Of a DNA stretch of 64,000 nt, positions 7,101 through 14,691 are shown in pieces. Origin of the DNA: Streptomyces lomondensis (lineage in GTDB: Bacteria; Actinomycetota; Actinomycetes; Streptomycetales; Streptomycetaceae). The position numbers and the translations under genes are program-made. Under the pieces are notes generated by a model that saw only the letters and a list, made by a program, of their open reading frames with translations, did not search any database and had not been told where the DNA came from. The DNA lies in NCBI RefSeq assembly GCF_014651035.1, contig NZ_BMWC01000013.1, positions 1-64,000 of the forward strand. The letters run 5' to 3'. The number at the start of each line of letters is the position of its first letter. The stretch's first letter is position 1.

Positions 7101-9624
7101 GAAGAAGATCGACATCGACGCGCGCGGGGAGATCCTGGAGCTGAAGACGACCATCAACACGATGGTCGACCAGCTGTCCTCCTTCGCCGAGGAGGTCACT
7201 CGGGTCGCCCGCGAGGTGGGTACGGAAGGACAGCTCGGCGGCCAGGCACGCGTGCGTGACGTCGACGGCACCTGGCGCGACCTGACGGAGTCCGTGAACG
7301 AGATGGCCGGGAACCTGACCCGGCAGGTGCGTGCCATCGCGCGCGTGGCCACCGCGGTGACCCGGGGCGATCTGAACCTGAAGATCGACGTGGACGCGTC
7401 CGGGGAGATCCAGGAGCTCCAGGACTACATCAACAAGATGATCGCCAACCTGCGCGACACCACGATCGCCAACAAGGAGCAGGACTGGCTCAAGGGCAAC
7501 CTGGCCCGGATCTCCGCGCTGATGCAGGGCCGCCGGGACCTGGAGGACGTGGCCTCGCTGATCATGAGCGAGCTGACGCCGGTGGTCTCGGCGCAGCACG
7601 GCGCGTTCTTCCTCGCCATGCCACTCGTGGACGGCGAGGACATGAACGCCTCGGACGAGGACCAGTACGAGCTGCGCATGCTGGGCTCGTACGGCTACTC
7701 GATGGGCTCCATGCCGACGTCGTTCCAGCCCGGTGAGGCGCTGATCGGGACGGCCGCGACGGAGAAGCGCACGATCCTCGTGGAGAACGCGCCCAGCGGC
7801 TACCTGAAGATCTCCTCGGGGCTCGGTGAGGCGCCGCCCGCGCAGGTGATCGTGCTGCCGGTGCTGTTCGAGGGGAAGGTGCTCGGCGTCATCGAGCTGG
7901 CGTCCTTCACGCCGTTCACGCAGATCCAGAAGGACTTCCTGAACCAGATAGCGGAGATGATCGCCACCAGCGTCAACACCATCTCCGTCAACACCAAGAC
8001 CGAGCGGCTGCTGGCGCAGTCGCAGGAGCTGACCGAGCAACTGCGCGAGCGCTCCGCCGAGTTGGAGCAGCGGCAGAAGGCCCTCCAGGCGTCCAACGCC
8101 GAACTGGAGGAGAAGGCCGAGCTGCTGGCCCAGCAGAACCGCGACATCGAGGTGAAGAACACCGAGATCGAGGAGGCGCGGCAGGTCCTGGAGGAGCGCG
8201 CCGAGCAGCTCGCGGTCTCGATGCGCTACAAGAGCGAGTTCCTGGCGAACATGTCGCACGAGCTGCGGACGCCGCTGAACTCGCTGCTGATCCTGGCCAA
8301 GCTGCTCGCCGACAACGCGGAGGGGAACCTCTCCCCGAAGCAGGTCGAGTTCGCCGAGACCATCCACGGGGCCGGTTCCGACCTGCTCCAGCTCATCAAC
8401 GACATCCTCGACCTGTCGAAGGTCGAGGCGGGCAAGATGGACGTCTCCCCGACGCGGATCGCGCTCGTCCAGCTCGTGGACTACGTCGAGGCCACCTTCC
8501 GGCCGCTGACCGCGGAGAAGGGCCTGGACCTGTCCGTGCGGGTCTCGCCGGAGCTGCCCGCCACGCTGCACACCGACGAGCAGCGGCTGCTCCAGGTGCT
8601 GCGCAACCTGCTGTCCAACGCGGTGAAGTTCACCGACTCGGGCTCGGTGGAGCTGGTCATCAGGCCGGCGCGGGACGACGTGCCGCAGAAGATCCGGGAG
8701 CAGCTGCTGGAGACCGGGTCGCTGACCGACCCGGAAGCCGAGCTGATCGCGTTCTCCGTGACCGACACCGGGATCGGCATCGCGTCGAGCAAGATGCGGG
8801 TGATCTTCGAGGCCTTCAAGCAGGCCGACGGCACGACCAGCCGCAAGTACGGCGGCACGGGCCTCGGGCTGTCCATCTCGCGGGAGATCGCCCAGCTGCT
8901 CGGCGGTGAGATCCACGCACAGAGCGAGCCGGGCCGCGGCTCGACGTTCACGCTGTACCTGCCGCTGCACCCCAGTGAACTGCCGCCGCAGGGCTACCAG
9001 CAGCAGCTGCCCGTCCTGGAGGCCGGTGACCTGGTGGCGTCGACGTCCGACCTGTCCGAGCTCTCGGAGGTCGAGGTCGAGACGCCGGCCGAGGTGAAGT
9101 CGTACCGCGACACGCAGAACGGGCCGGCCGCCCTGTTCCGGCGGCGCCGCAGGATGCCCGAGCTGGAGGCACGCCCGGTGCAGCCGGAGCAGTGGACGGC
9201 GCCGGCGGAGCACGAGACGACGCCGAAGCCGCAGCGGGGTATCCGGTTCGGCGGCCAGAAGGTCCTGATCGTGGACGACGACATCCGCAACGTCTTCGCG
9301 CTGACCAGCGTCCTGGAGCAGCACGGCCTGTCGGTGCTGTACGCCGAGAACGGCCGTGAGGGCATCGAGGTCCTGGAGCAGCACGACGACGTGGCGGTCG
9401 TCCTGATGGACATCATGATGCCCGAGATGGACGGGTACGCGACGACCACGGCGATCCGCAGGATGCCGCAGTTCGCCGGACTGCCGATCATCGCCCTCAC
9501 GGCGAAGGCGATGAAGGGCGACCGGGAGAAGGCGATCGAGTCGGGCGCCTCCGACTACGTCACCAAGCCGGTCGACCCCGATCACCTGCTGACGGTCATG
9601 GACCAGTGGATGCGAGGGGAATGA
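4150..9624 (+). CDS. osaA: Giant soluble hybrid histidine kinase with HAMP array (OsaA-like)
   Basis: The 1,824-residue protein starts at GTG 4150, preceded by GGGAGGG at 6-nt spacing. It has a divergent HAMP-like segment (~30-160), then ten 92-residue HAMP units (~162-1081), a partial last unit, a GAF domain (~1115-1290) and a coiled coil (~1290-1365). The HisKA box is MSHELRTPLN with phospho-acceptor H1370. The HATPase has an N-box LRNLLSNAVKFTD (~1485) and GTGLGLSISREIA (~1570). A C-terminal receiver (~1703-1820) carries phospho-acceptor D1754 in VVLMDIMMPEMDG. There is no transmembrane segment, so the array probably senses an intracellular state. It is followed by the response regulator osaB. 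In S. coelicolor, osaAB is needed for growth after osmotic upshift. The repeats favour recombination but all frames are intact. Confidence 0.9.
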   Translation: MESGAATRGTKTRAKGGQSPRNQGKVRNGTTEVDTAALNRLMAALVSMRDGNFRKRLTVSGDGVMAEIAAVFNEVADRNLHLTGELSRVRRMVGREGKLTERLETGACEGSWATAIDNSNALVDDLVRPVSEVGRVLSAVAEGDLSPRMELRTQVSDGNSQPLRGEFLKVGRTVNNLVDQLSTFTDEVTRVASEVGTEGKLGGQARVRGMSGSWRDLTDSVNTMAYRLTAQVRDIALVTTAVAKGDLSRKVTVQVAGEMLELKNTVNTMVDQLSAFSSEVTRVAREVGTEGALGGQAQVPGVDGVWKELTDSVNTMAGNLTAQVRGIAEVTTAVANGDLSRKVTVPARGEVAQLADTINQMTETLRIFADEVTRVANEVGAEGRLGGQANVPGAAGTWKDLTDSVNTVFRNLTTQVRDIAAVTTAVANGDLSQKVTVDVAGEMLELKNTVNTMVDQLSAFGAEVTRVAREIGVEGELGGQAQVPGAAGTWKDLTDSVNTAFRNLTGQVRNIAQVTTAVANGDLSQKVTVDVSGEMLKLKNTVNTMVDQLSSFADQVTRMARDVGTEGRLGGQARVDGVSGTWKELTDSVNSMAGNLTSQVRNIAQVTTAVARGDLSQKIDVDARGEILELKNTINTMVDQLSAFADQVTRVAREVGTDGRLGGQAQVPGVAGVWRDLTDSVNGMAGNLTAQVRNIAQVATAVARGDLSQKITVDARGEILELKNTLNTMVDQLSSFAQEVTRVAREVGTEGILGGQAEVQGVSGTWKDLTQSVNGMANNLTIQVRNIAEVTTAVARGDLSKKITVDAKGEILELVTTVNTMVDQLSSFAEQVTRVAREVGTEGILGGQAHVPGVTGIWKDLSDNVNLMAKNLTTQVRNISQVSAAVANGDLTRQVTIEARGEVAQLADTINTMVKTLSSFAEQVTKVAREVGTDGILGGQAHVPGVAGTWKDLTESVNQMASNLTGQVRNIAMVTTAIAKGDLTKKIDIDARGEILELKTTINTMVDQLSSFAEEVTRVAREVGTEGQLGGQARVRDVDGTWRDLTESVNEMAGNLTRQVRAIARVATAVTRGDLNLKIDVDASGEIQELQDYINKMIANLRDTTIANKEQDWLKGNLARISALMQGRRDLEDVASLIMSELTPVVSAQHGAFFLAMPLVDGEDMNASDEDQYELRMLGSYGYSMGSMPTSFQPGEALIGTAATEKRTILVENAPSGYLKISSGLGEAPPAQVIVLPVLFEGKVLGVIELASFTPFTQIQKDFLNQIAEMIATSVNTISVNTKTERLLAQSQELTEQLRERSAELEQRQKALQASNAELEEKAELLAQQNRDIEVKNTEIEEARQVLEERAEQLAVSMRYKSEFLANMSHELRTPLNSLLILAKLLADNAEGNLSPKQVEFAETIHGAGSDLLQLINDILDLSKVEAGKMDVSPTRIALVQLVDYVEATFRPLTAEKGLDLSVRVSPELPATLHTDEQRLLQVLRNLLSNAVKFTDSGSVELVIRPARDDVPQKIREQLLETGSLTDPEAELIAFSVTDTGIGIASSKMRVIFEAFKQADGTTSRKYGGTGLGLSISREIAQLLGGEIHAQSEPGRGSTFTLYLPLHPSELPPQGYQQQLPVLEAGDLVASTSDLSELSEVEVETPAEVKSYRDTQNGPAALFRRRRRMPELEARPVQPEQWTAPAEHETTPKPQRGIRFGGQKVLIVDDDIRNVFALTSVLEQHGLSVLYAENGREGIEVLEQHDDVAVVLMDIMMPEMDGYATTTAIRRMPQFAGLPIIALTAKAMKGDREKAIESGASDYVTKPVDPDHLLTVMDQWMRGE
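4633..7392 (+). repeat. Ten in-frame 276-bp tandem units coding for HAMP domains
   Basis: Ten consecutive units of 276 bp (92 codons) run inside osaA. Unit starts fall exactly at 4633, 4909, 5185 and so on to 7117. Each carries a LGGQA motif, a VTRVA(R/S)EVG-type helix and an NTM(V/A) or similar helix. No unit is shorter or longer than 92 residues. A further incomplete unit starts at 7393. Confidence 0.9.
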
Positions 9625-9931
9625 GGGGAACGTTGGGCTCTTACGCAACCGTGGCGGGAAGGTTCGGTGTTCACGCGGAGTTGCTGACTCGGTGTGCGCA
9701 TAGTCGTGTAGAAGTACGAGATCTGGGGAACCTTCTGGTCTCCTGCTGCGTTTCTGCTACGTGCACAGTGACATCGCGGTGACAGGGTGTGGCGACGGGC
9801 GGGGTGCGGCTACGATGACCGGCACAAGGACGGGCGGCGCAAGGGAGTCGTCCCCTGGGGCGGCACCCACCGGTGCAACCTCAGGTCCTGCGGACAGGGG
9901 AGGCCCCACGCCGGGGCGAGGAGGGCGGGCC

Positions 9932-10612
9932 ATGGTGCAGAAGGCCAAGATCCTCCTGGTCGATGACCGGCCGGAGAATCTGCTGGCGCTGGAGGCGATC
10001 CTCTCTGCGCTCGATCAGACGCTGGTGCGGGCATCGTCCGGGGAGGAAGCGCTCAAAGCGCTGCTCACGGACGACTTCGCGGTCATCCTGCTGGACGTCC
10101 AGATGCCGGGGATGGACGGTTTCGAGACAGCCGCGCACATCAAGCGGCGGGAGCGGACCCGGGACATCCCGATCATCTTCCTCACGGCGATCAACCACGG
10201 CCCGCACCACACCTTCCGGGGTTATGCGGCGGGCGCGGTCGACTACATCTCCAAGCCGTTCGACCCGTGGGTGCTGCGCGCGAAGGTCTCCGTCTTCGTC
10301 GAGCTGTACATGAAGAACTGCCAGCTCCGCGAGCAGGCGTCGCTGCTGCGGCTCCAGTTGGAGGGCAACGGCAAGGACGCGGGCGGCGAGGCCAAGGAGC
10401 CGGCCGGGCTGCTCGCCGAGCTCTCCGCGCGGCTCGCCGCCGTAGAGGAGCAGGCCGAAGCACTGACCAAGCAGCTCAACGACGAGTCGACGGACGCCGC
10501 CGCGGTGGCCACGGCGGCTCATCTGGAGCGCAAGCTCACGGGGTTGCGGCGGGCGCTGGACGCGCTGGAGCCGGGCACCGGGAGCACCTCTTCGGTGTCC
10601 TCGCAGAACTGA
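9932..10612 (+). CDS. osaB: Response regulator with receiver domain and coiled-coil tail (OsaB-like)
   Basis: The 226-residue protein begins at ATG 9932 after GGAGGG. The receiver domain (~1-125) has the acidic pair in LLVDDRPENLLALEAIL, phospho-acceptor D55 in VILLDVQMPGMDG, the switch residue in IIFLTAINHG and the lysine in DYISKPFDPWVLRAKV. The remainder (~135-226) is a predicted coiled coil rich in Leu, Glu and Ala, with no DNA-binding domain. It follows osaA by about 300 nt and is the expected partner of that kinase. Without a DNA-binding output it probably acts through protein contacts. A strong hairpin overlaps its stop codon. Confidence 0.88.
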   Translation: MVQKAKILLVDDRPENLLALEAILSALDQTLVRASSGEEALKALLTDDFAVILLDVQMPGMDGFETAAHIKRRERTRDIPIIFLTAINHGPHHTFRGYAAGAVDYISKPFDPWVLRAKVSVFVELYMKNCQLREQASLLRLQLEGNGKDAGGEAKEPAGLLAELSARLAAVEEQAEALTKQLNDESTDAAAVATAAHLERKLTGLRRALDALEPGTGSTSSVSSQN

Positions 10613-10658
10613 CGCCCGGGCAGGCGGGGTTGCCCGCCCGTGAGCGCGCGTCAGTTTC
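10606..10658 (+). terminator. Large hairpin ending the osaAB transcript
   Basis: GAACTGACGC (10606-10615) pairs with GCGTCAGTTTC (10648-10658), and an inner GGCGGG/CCCGCC stem fills the loop. The stop codon of osaB lies in the left arm. The T run is short (TTT), so termination may be partly Rho-dependent. Confidence 0.65.
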
Positions 10659-10726
10659 GTGCCTCTCCCGGAGCGACACGAACGGGTGAAGCCGTAGGCA
10701 CACGTGTCCCCTGTCGTCTCCACCGG

Positions 10727-10732
10727 TAACCT
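10727..10732 (+). promoter_or_regulatory. -10 box giving a leaderless ftsK mRNA
   Basis: TAACCT ends 7 nt before ATG 10740 and no Shine-Dalgarno sequence is present. The transcript would therefore start at or next to the start codon. No clear -35 box was found. Confidence 0.5.
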
Positions 10733-10739
10733 CACACCC

Positions 10740-13481
10740 ATGGCCTCACGTCCCTCCGCAGCCAGGAAGTCGCCCGCGAAGAAGGCGGCCGCTGCAGCGA
10801 AGGCTCCGGCGAAGAAGGCCGCTGCCAAGAAGGCTCCCGCGAAGAAGGCGCCCGCCAAGAAGGCCGCGGCGAAGAAGCCCGCGCCCAAACCGGCACCCAG
10901 CCCGACCGGAGGCATCTACCGGCTCGTGCGCGCCCTGTGGCTCGGCGTCGCGCACGCGGTCGGCGCCGTGTTCCGCGGCATAGGGCAGGGCGCCAAGAAC
11001 CTCGACCCGGCGCACCGCAAGGACGGCATCGCGCTGCTGCTGCTCGGCATCGCGCTGATCGTCGCCGCGGGCACCTGGGCCGACTTGAAGGGCCCCGTCG
11101 GCGATCTGGTCGAGATCCTGGTGACCGGCGCCTTCGGCCGGCTCGACCTGCTCGTGCCGATCCTGCTCGCCGTCATCGCCGTCCGGTTCATCCGCCACCC
11201 GGAGCAGCCCGAGGCCAACGGGCGCATCGTCATCGGCCTGTCCGCGCTCGTCATCGGCGTGCTCGGCCAGGTGCACATCGCGTGCGGCTCGCCCGCCCGC
11301 GGCGACGGCATGCAGGCCATAAGGGACGCCGGCGGCCTCATCGGCTGGGCCATGGCGACCCCGCTGTCGTACGCCATGGGCGACGTGCTCGCCGTACCGC
11401 TGCTCGTGCTGCTGACGATCTTCGGGCTGCTGGTCGTCACGGCCACGCCGGTCAACGCCATCCCCCAGCGGCTACGGCTGCTCGGGGTGCGGCTCGGAAT
11501 CGTCCGCGACCCGGCCGAGGACGAGTACGGCTTCGCCGAGGACGACGAGCGGTACGAGGAGCAGTGGCGCGAGGCGCTGCCCGCGCGCCCGCGCGGCAGG
11601 CGTGCGCCGGCGCCCGCGGCGTACGACCCCGACAGCGCCGAGCAGGAGGCCCTCCAGCGGCGCCGTGGCCGTCCCCGGCGCTCGGCCGTGCCGCAGCCCG
11701 ACATGGACCGGCCCAGGGACGCCGTGGACGTCGCCGCGGCGGCCGCCGCGGCGCTCGACGGTGCCGTGCTGCACGGGATGCCGCCCTCGCCGATCGTCGC
11801 CGACCTCACCCAGGGCGTGCGGGTGGGCGACCAGGAGCCGACCACGCCGACGCCCGTCCCGGCCGCCCGGCCCCAGCAGGACAAGCCGCAGCAGGACAAG
11901 CCCGAGCCGCAGAAGCCCAGGGCGGGCGTCCGCGACCTCACCAAGACCCCGCCCTCCGAGCCCCGCGACCTGCCCCCGCGCGCCGAGCAGCTCCAGCTGT
12001 CCGGCGACATCACGTACGCCCTGCCCTCGCTCGACCTGCTGGAGCGCGGCGGCCCCGGCAAGGCCCGCAGCGCCGCCAACGACGCCATAGTCGCCGCGCT
12101 GACCAACGTCTTCACCGAGTTCAAGGTGGACGCCACCGTCACCGGCTTCACCCGCGGGCCGACGGTCACGCGCTACGAGATCGAGCTCGGCCCCGCCGTC
12201 AAGGTCGAGCGGATCACCGCGCTGGCCAAGAACATCGCCTACGCCGTCGCCAGCCCGGACGTGCGGATCATCAGCCCGATCCCCGGCAAGTCCGCGGTCG
12301 GCATCGAGATCCCGAACACCGACCGGGAGATGGTCAACCTCGGTGACGTACTGCGGCTCGCGGAGTCCGCGGAGGACGACGACCCGATGCTGGTCGCCTT
12401 CGGCAAGGACGTCGAGGGCGGCTACGTCATGCACTCGCTGGCGAAGATGCCGCACATGCTGGTCGCCGGCGCCACCGGCTCCGGCAAGTCGTCCTGCATC
12501 AACTGCCTGATCACCTCGATCATGATGCGGGCGACCCCCGAGGACGTCCGGATGATCCTCGTCGACCCCAAGCGGGTCGAGCTGACGGCCTACGAGGGCA
12601 TCCCGCACCTGATCACGCCGATCATCACCAACCCCAAGCGGGCCGCCGAGGCGCTCCAGTGGGTCGTACGCGAGATGGACCTGCGCTACGACGACCTGGC
12701 CGCCTACGGCTACCGGCACATCGACGACTTCAACCGGGCCGTGCGCGAGGGCAAGGTCAAGCCGCCCGAGGGCAGCGAGCGGGAGCTCCAGCCGTACCCG
12801 TACCTGCTGGTCATCGTGGACGAGCTGGCCGACCTGATGATGGTGGCGCCGCGGGACGTCGAGGACGCGATCGTGCGCATCACGCAGCTCGCGCGGGCGG
12901 CCGGCATCCACCTGGTGCTCGCCACGCAGCGGCCCTCCGTCGACGTCGTCACCGGCCTGATCAAGGCGAACGTGCCCTCCCGGCTGGCGTTCGCCACCTC
13001 CTCGCTGGCCGACTCGCGGGTCATCCTCGACCAGCCGGGCGCCGAGAAGCTCATCGGCAAGGGCGACGGGCTGTTCCTGCCCATGGGGGCCAACAAGCCC
13101 ACCCGTATGCAGGGCGCGTTCGTCACCGAGGAGGAGATCGCGGGCGTCGTGCGGCACTGCAAGGAGCAGATGACGCCCGTCTTCCGGGACGACGTCGTCG
13201 TCGGCACCAAGCAGAAGAAGGAGATCGACGAGGACATCGGCGACGACCTCGACCTGCTGTGCCAGGCGGCCGAACTGGTCGTCTCCACGCAGTTCGGTTC
13301 GACGTCCATGCTCCAGCGCAAACTGCGCGTCGGCTTCGCCAAGGCCGGGCGGCTGATGGACCTCATGGAGTCCCGGAACATCGTCGGGCCGAGCGAGGGT
13401 TCGAAGGCTCGTGACGTTCTTGTGAAACCTGACGAGCTGGACGGCGTGCTCGCCCTGATCCGCGGGGAGTCTGAAGGGTAG
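10740..13481 (+). CDS. ftsK: DNA translocase FtsK/SpoIIIE
   Basis: The 913-residue protein has a Lys/Ala/Pro-rich start (repeats of KKAPAKKA, ~10-55), four membrane segments (~95-240), a charged linker (~245-420) and the RecA-like motor. The Walker A motif is GATGSGKSS (~577) and Walker B is LLVIVDELADLMM (~690). The C-terminal winged helix (gamma domain) includes FGSTSMLQRKLRVGFAKAGR. It assembles at septa and pumps chromosomal DNA into spore compartments. The start chosen is ATG 10740, with a -10 box 7 nt before it. The lysine-rich tail resembles DNA-binding histone-like tails. Confidence 0.95.
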   Translation: MASRPSAARKSPAKKAAAAAKAPAKKAAAKKAPAKKAPAKKAAAKKPAPKPAPSPTGGIYRLVRALWLGVAHAVGAVFRGIGQGAKNLDPAHRKDGIALLLLGIALIVAAGTWADLKGPVGDLVEILVTGAFGRLDLLVPILLAVIAVRFIRHPEQPEANGRIVIGLSALVIGVLGQVHIACGSPARGDGMQAIRDAGGLIGWAMATPLSYAMGDVLAVPLLVLLTIFGLLVVTATPVNAIPQRLRLLGVRLGIVRDPAEDEYGFAEDDERYEEQWREALPARPRGRRAPAPAAYDPDSAEQEALQRRRGRPRRSAVPQPDMDRPRDAVDVAAAAAAALDGAVLHGMPPSPIVADLTQGVRVGDQEPTTPTPVPAARPQQDKPQQDKPEPQKPRAGVRDLTKTPPSEPRDLPPRAEQLQLSGDITYALPSLDLLERGGPGKARSAANDAIVAALTNVFTEFKVDATVTGFTRGPTVTRYEIELGPAVKVERITALAKNIAYAVASPDVRIISPIPGKSAVGIEIPNTDREMVNLGDVLRLAESAEDDDPMLVAFGKDVEGGYVMHSLAKMPHMLVAGATGSGKSSCINCLITSIMMRATPEDVRMILVDPKRVELTAYEGIPHLITPIITNPKRAAEALQWVVREMDLRYDDLAAYGYRHIDDFNRAVREGKVKPPEGSERELQPYPYLLVIVDELADLMMVAPRDVEDAIVRITQLARAAGIHLVLATQRPSVDVVTGLIKANVPSRLAFATSSLADSRVILDQPGAEKLIGKGDGLFLPMGANKPTRMQGAFVTEEEIAGVVRHCKEQMTPVFRDDVVVGTKQKKEIDEDIGDDLDLLCQAAELVVSTQFGSTSMLQRKLRVGFAKAGRLMDLMESRNIVGPSEGSKARDVLVKPDELDGVLALIRGESEG

Positions 13482-13673
13482 GGAAGCGGGACACGATGGT
13501 CGCCACGCGGGGCGGTGTACGGCAATCGGGTGTCCGGATCGTGACTCACCCGTAAGGGATCATTGAGCAACCGTTTCCCTTCGGCGTACGTCAAGTTGAG
13601 GGAAGCGAAAAGCAGCGACTCCACCATCGGGATGTCGGGCCATTCCGATGGCGTACAAAGTGCCACCGCCCGG

Positions 13674-13704
13674 TTGCCCCACCCTTTTGCACCCCCCCTA
13701 GACT
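13674..13704 (+). promoter_or_regulatory. Promoter of the RodZ-like gene
   Basis: TAGACT (13699-13704) is a strong -10 box. TTGCCC (13674-13679) is a possible -35 box, with a long 19-bp spacer. The predicted start lies about 36 nt before GTG 13747. The rest of the 265-bp gap after ftsK shows no gene. Confidence 0.5.
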
Positions 13705-13746
13705 GAACCTCCAGCACAGGCGGCTACACGCTCGAAAGGCGCCCCC

Positions 13747-14598
13747 GTGTCCATCGGCAACTCCCCTGAAGACGAGCGTCCGTTCGAAGACGAGCGCGTC
13801 GAAGAAGACCGCGAGGAAGCCCGCCCCTCCATCGGCCGTGCCCTGCAGCAGGCTCGTATCGCCGCCGGGCTGACGGTCGACGACGTCAGTAGCGCCACCC
13901 GGGTCCGCATGAACATCGTGCACGCCATCGAGGCGGACGACTTCACCGCCTGCGGTGGGGACGTGTACGCCCGCGGACACATCAGGACCCTGGCCAAGGC
14001 CGTCCACCTCGACCCCGCACCGCTGCTCGCCCAGTACGGCGAAGAGCACGGCGGGCGCCCCGCACCCACCCCGGCAGCCCCCCTCTTCGAGGCGGAACGC
14101 ATCCGTCCGGAGCGGCGGGGGCCCAACTGGACCGCGGCCATGGTCGCCGCGATCGTCGCCGTGATCGGCTTCGTCGGCTTCACCATGTTCCAGGGCGGCG
14201 ACGACAGCGGCACCGGCGAGGCGAACGTGGCCGAGGGCTCCACGCCCAGCGACTCCGCCTCCCCGACCACCAAGACCAAGAAGCCCGCCGACCCCAAGCC
14301 CGACGCCTCGGACAGCGCCATCGCGGCCGCGCCGCAGGACAAGGTGACGGTCCAGGTGGCCGCCGCCGACGGCCGCAGCTGGATCGCCGCCAGGGACCAC
14401 AACGGCCGGATGCTCTTCGACGGAGTCCTCAAGCAGGGCGACTCCAAGACCTTCCAGGACAGCTCCAAGATCCATCTGGTCCTCGGGGACGCCGGCGCGA
14501 TCGACCTCTTCGTCAACGGCAAGAAGATCGAGGACGACTTCCAGCCCGGCTCCGTCGAACGTCTGACGTACACCAAGGGCGACCCCGAGGCCGGGTAA
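13747..14598 (+). CDS. RodZ-like membrane protein with N-terminal helix-turn-helix
   Basis: The 283-residue protein has an acidic N-terminal stretch (~1-28), an HTH_25/Xre-type domain (~30-100, IGRALQQARIAAGLTVDDVS and GGDVYARGHIRTLAKAV), a single membrane segment (~125-145, AAMVAAIVAVIGFVGFTMF), a Ser/Thr/Pro-rich linker and a C-terminal beta domain of the DUF4115 type (~195-283). This is the RodZ layout; RodZ links MreB to the cell-wall machinery. The position between ftsK and rimO is conserved in Streptomyces. The start is GTG 13747, with AAAGGCG 5-6 nt before it. Weak identity at family level is normal for RodZ. Confidence 0.75.
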   Translation: MSIGNSPEDERPFEDERVEEDREEARPSIGRALQQARIAAGLTVDDVSSATRVRMNIVHAIEADDFTACGGDVYARGHIRTLAKAVHLDPAPLLAQYGEEHGGRPAPTPAAPLFEAERIRPERRGPNWTAAMVAAIVAVIGFVGFTMFQGGDDSGTGEANVAEGSTPSDSASPTTKTKKPADPKPDASDSAIAAAPQDKVTVQVAAADGRSWIAARDHNGRMLFDGVLKQGDSKTFQDSSKIHLVLGDAGAIDLFVNGKKIEDDFQPGSVERLTYTKGDPEAG

Positions 14599-14678
14599 CC
14601 GGCCCGAAGGGGTGCAGGACGTACGGGGTTGGCCATGATCGGCCAACCCCGTCGACGTGGGGTGTCAGCGGGACGAAG

Positions 14679-14684
14679 TAGTCT
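14679..14684 (+). promoter_or_regulatory. -10 box giving a leaderless rimO mRNA
   Basis: TAGTCT lies 7 nt before ATG 14692 and no Shine-Dalgarno sequence is present. The rimO-pgsA-cinA transcript probably starts here. Confidence 0.5.
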
Positions 14685-14691
14685 TGAGCCC

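Noticed and set aside
4633..7392. Repeat array considered as a CRISPR or satellite
   Set aside because: Units are coding, in frame, 276 bp long and without spacers; they encode HAMP domains.
3949..9648. A 1,899-residue open frame on the minus strand across osaA
   Set aside because: It is a frame shadow of osaA. GC-rich codon bias leaves the antisense frame open, and the sequence is a repetitive LGELGD/HRVDGV-type mirror of the HAMP units with no ribosome site or domain.
11472..13157. Antisense open frame in ftsK
   Set aside because: Shadow of ftsK; composition is His/Asp/Arg-rich with no recognisable motif.
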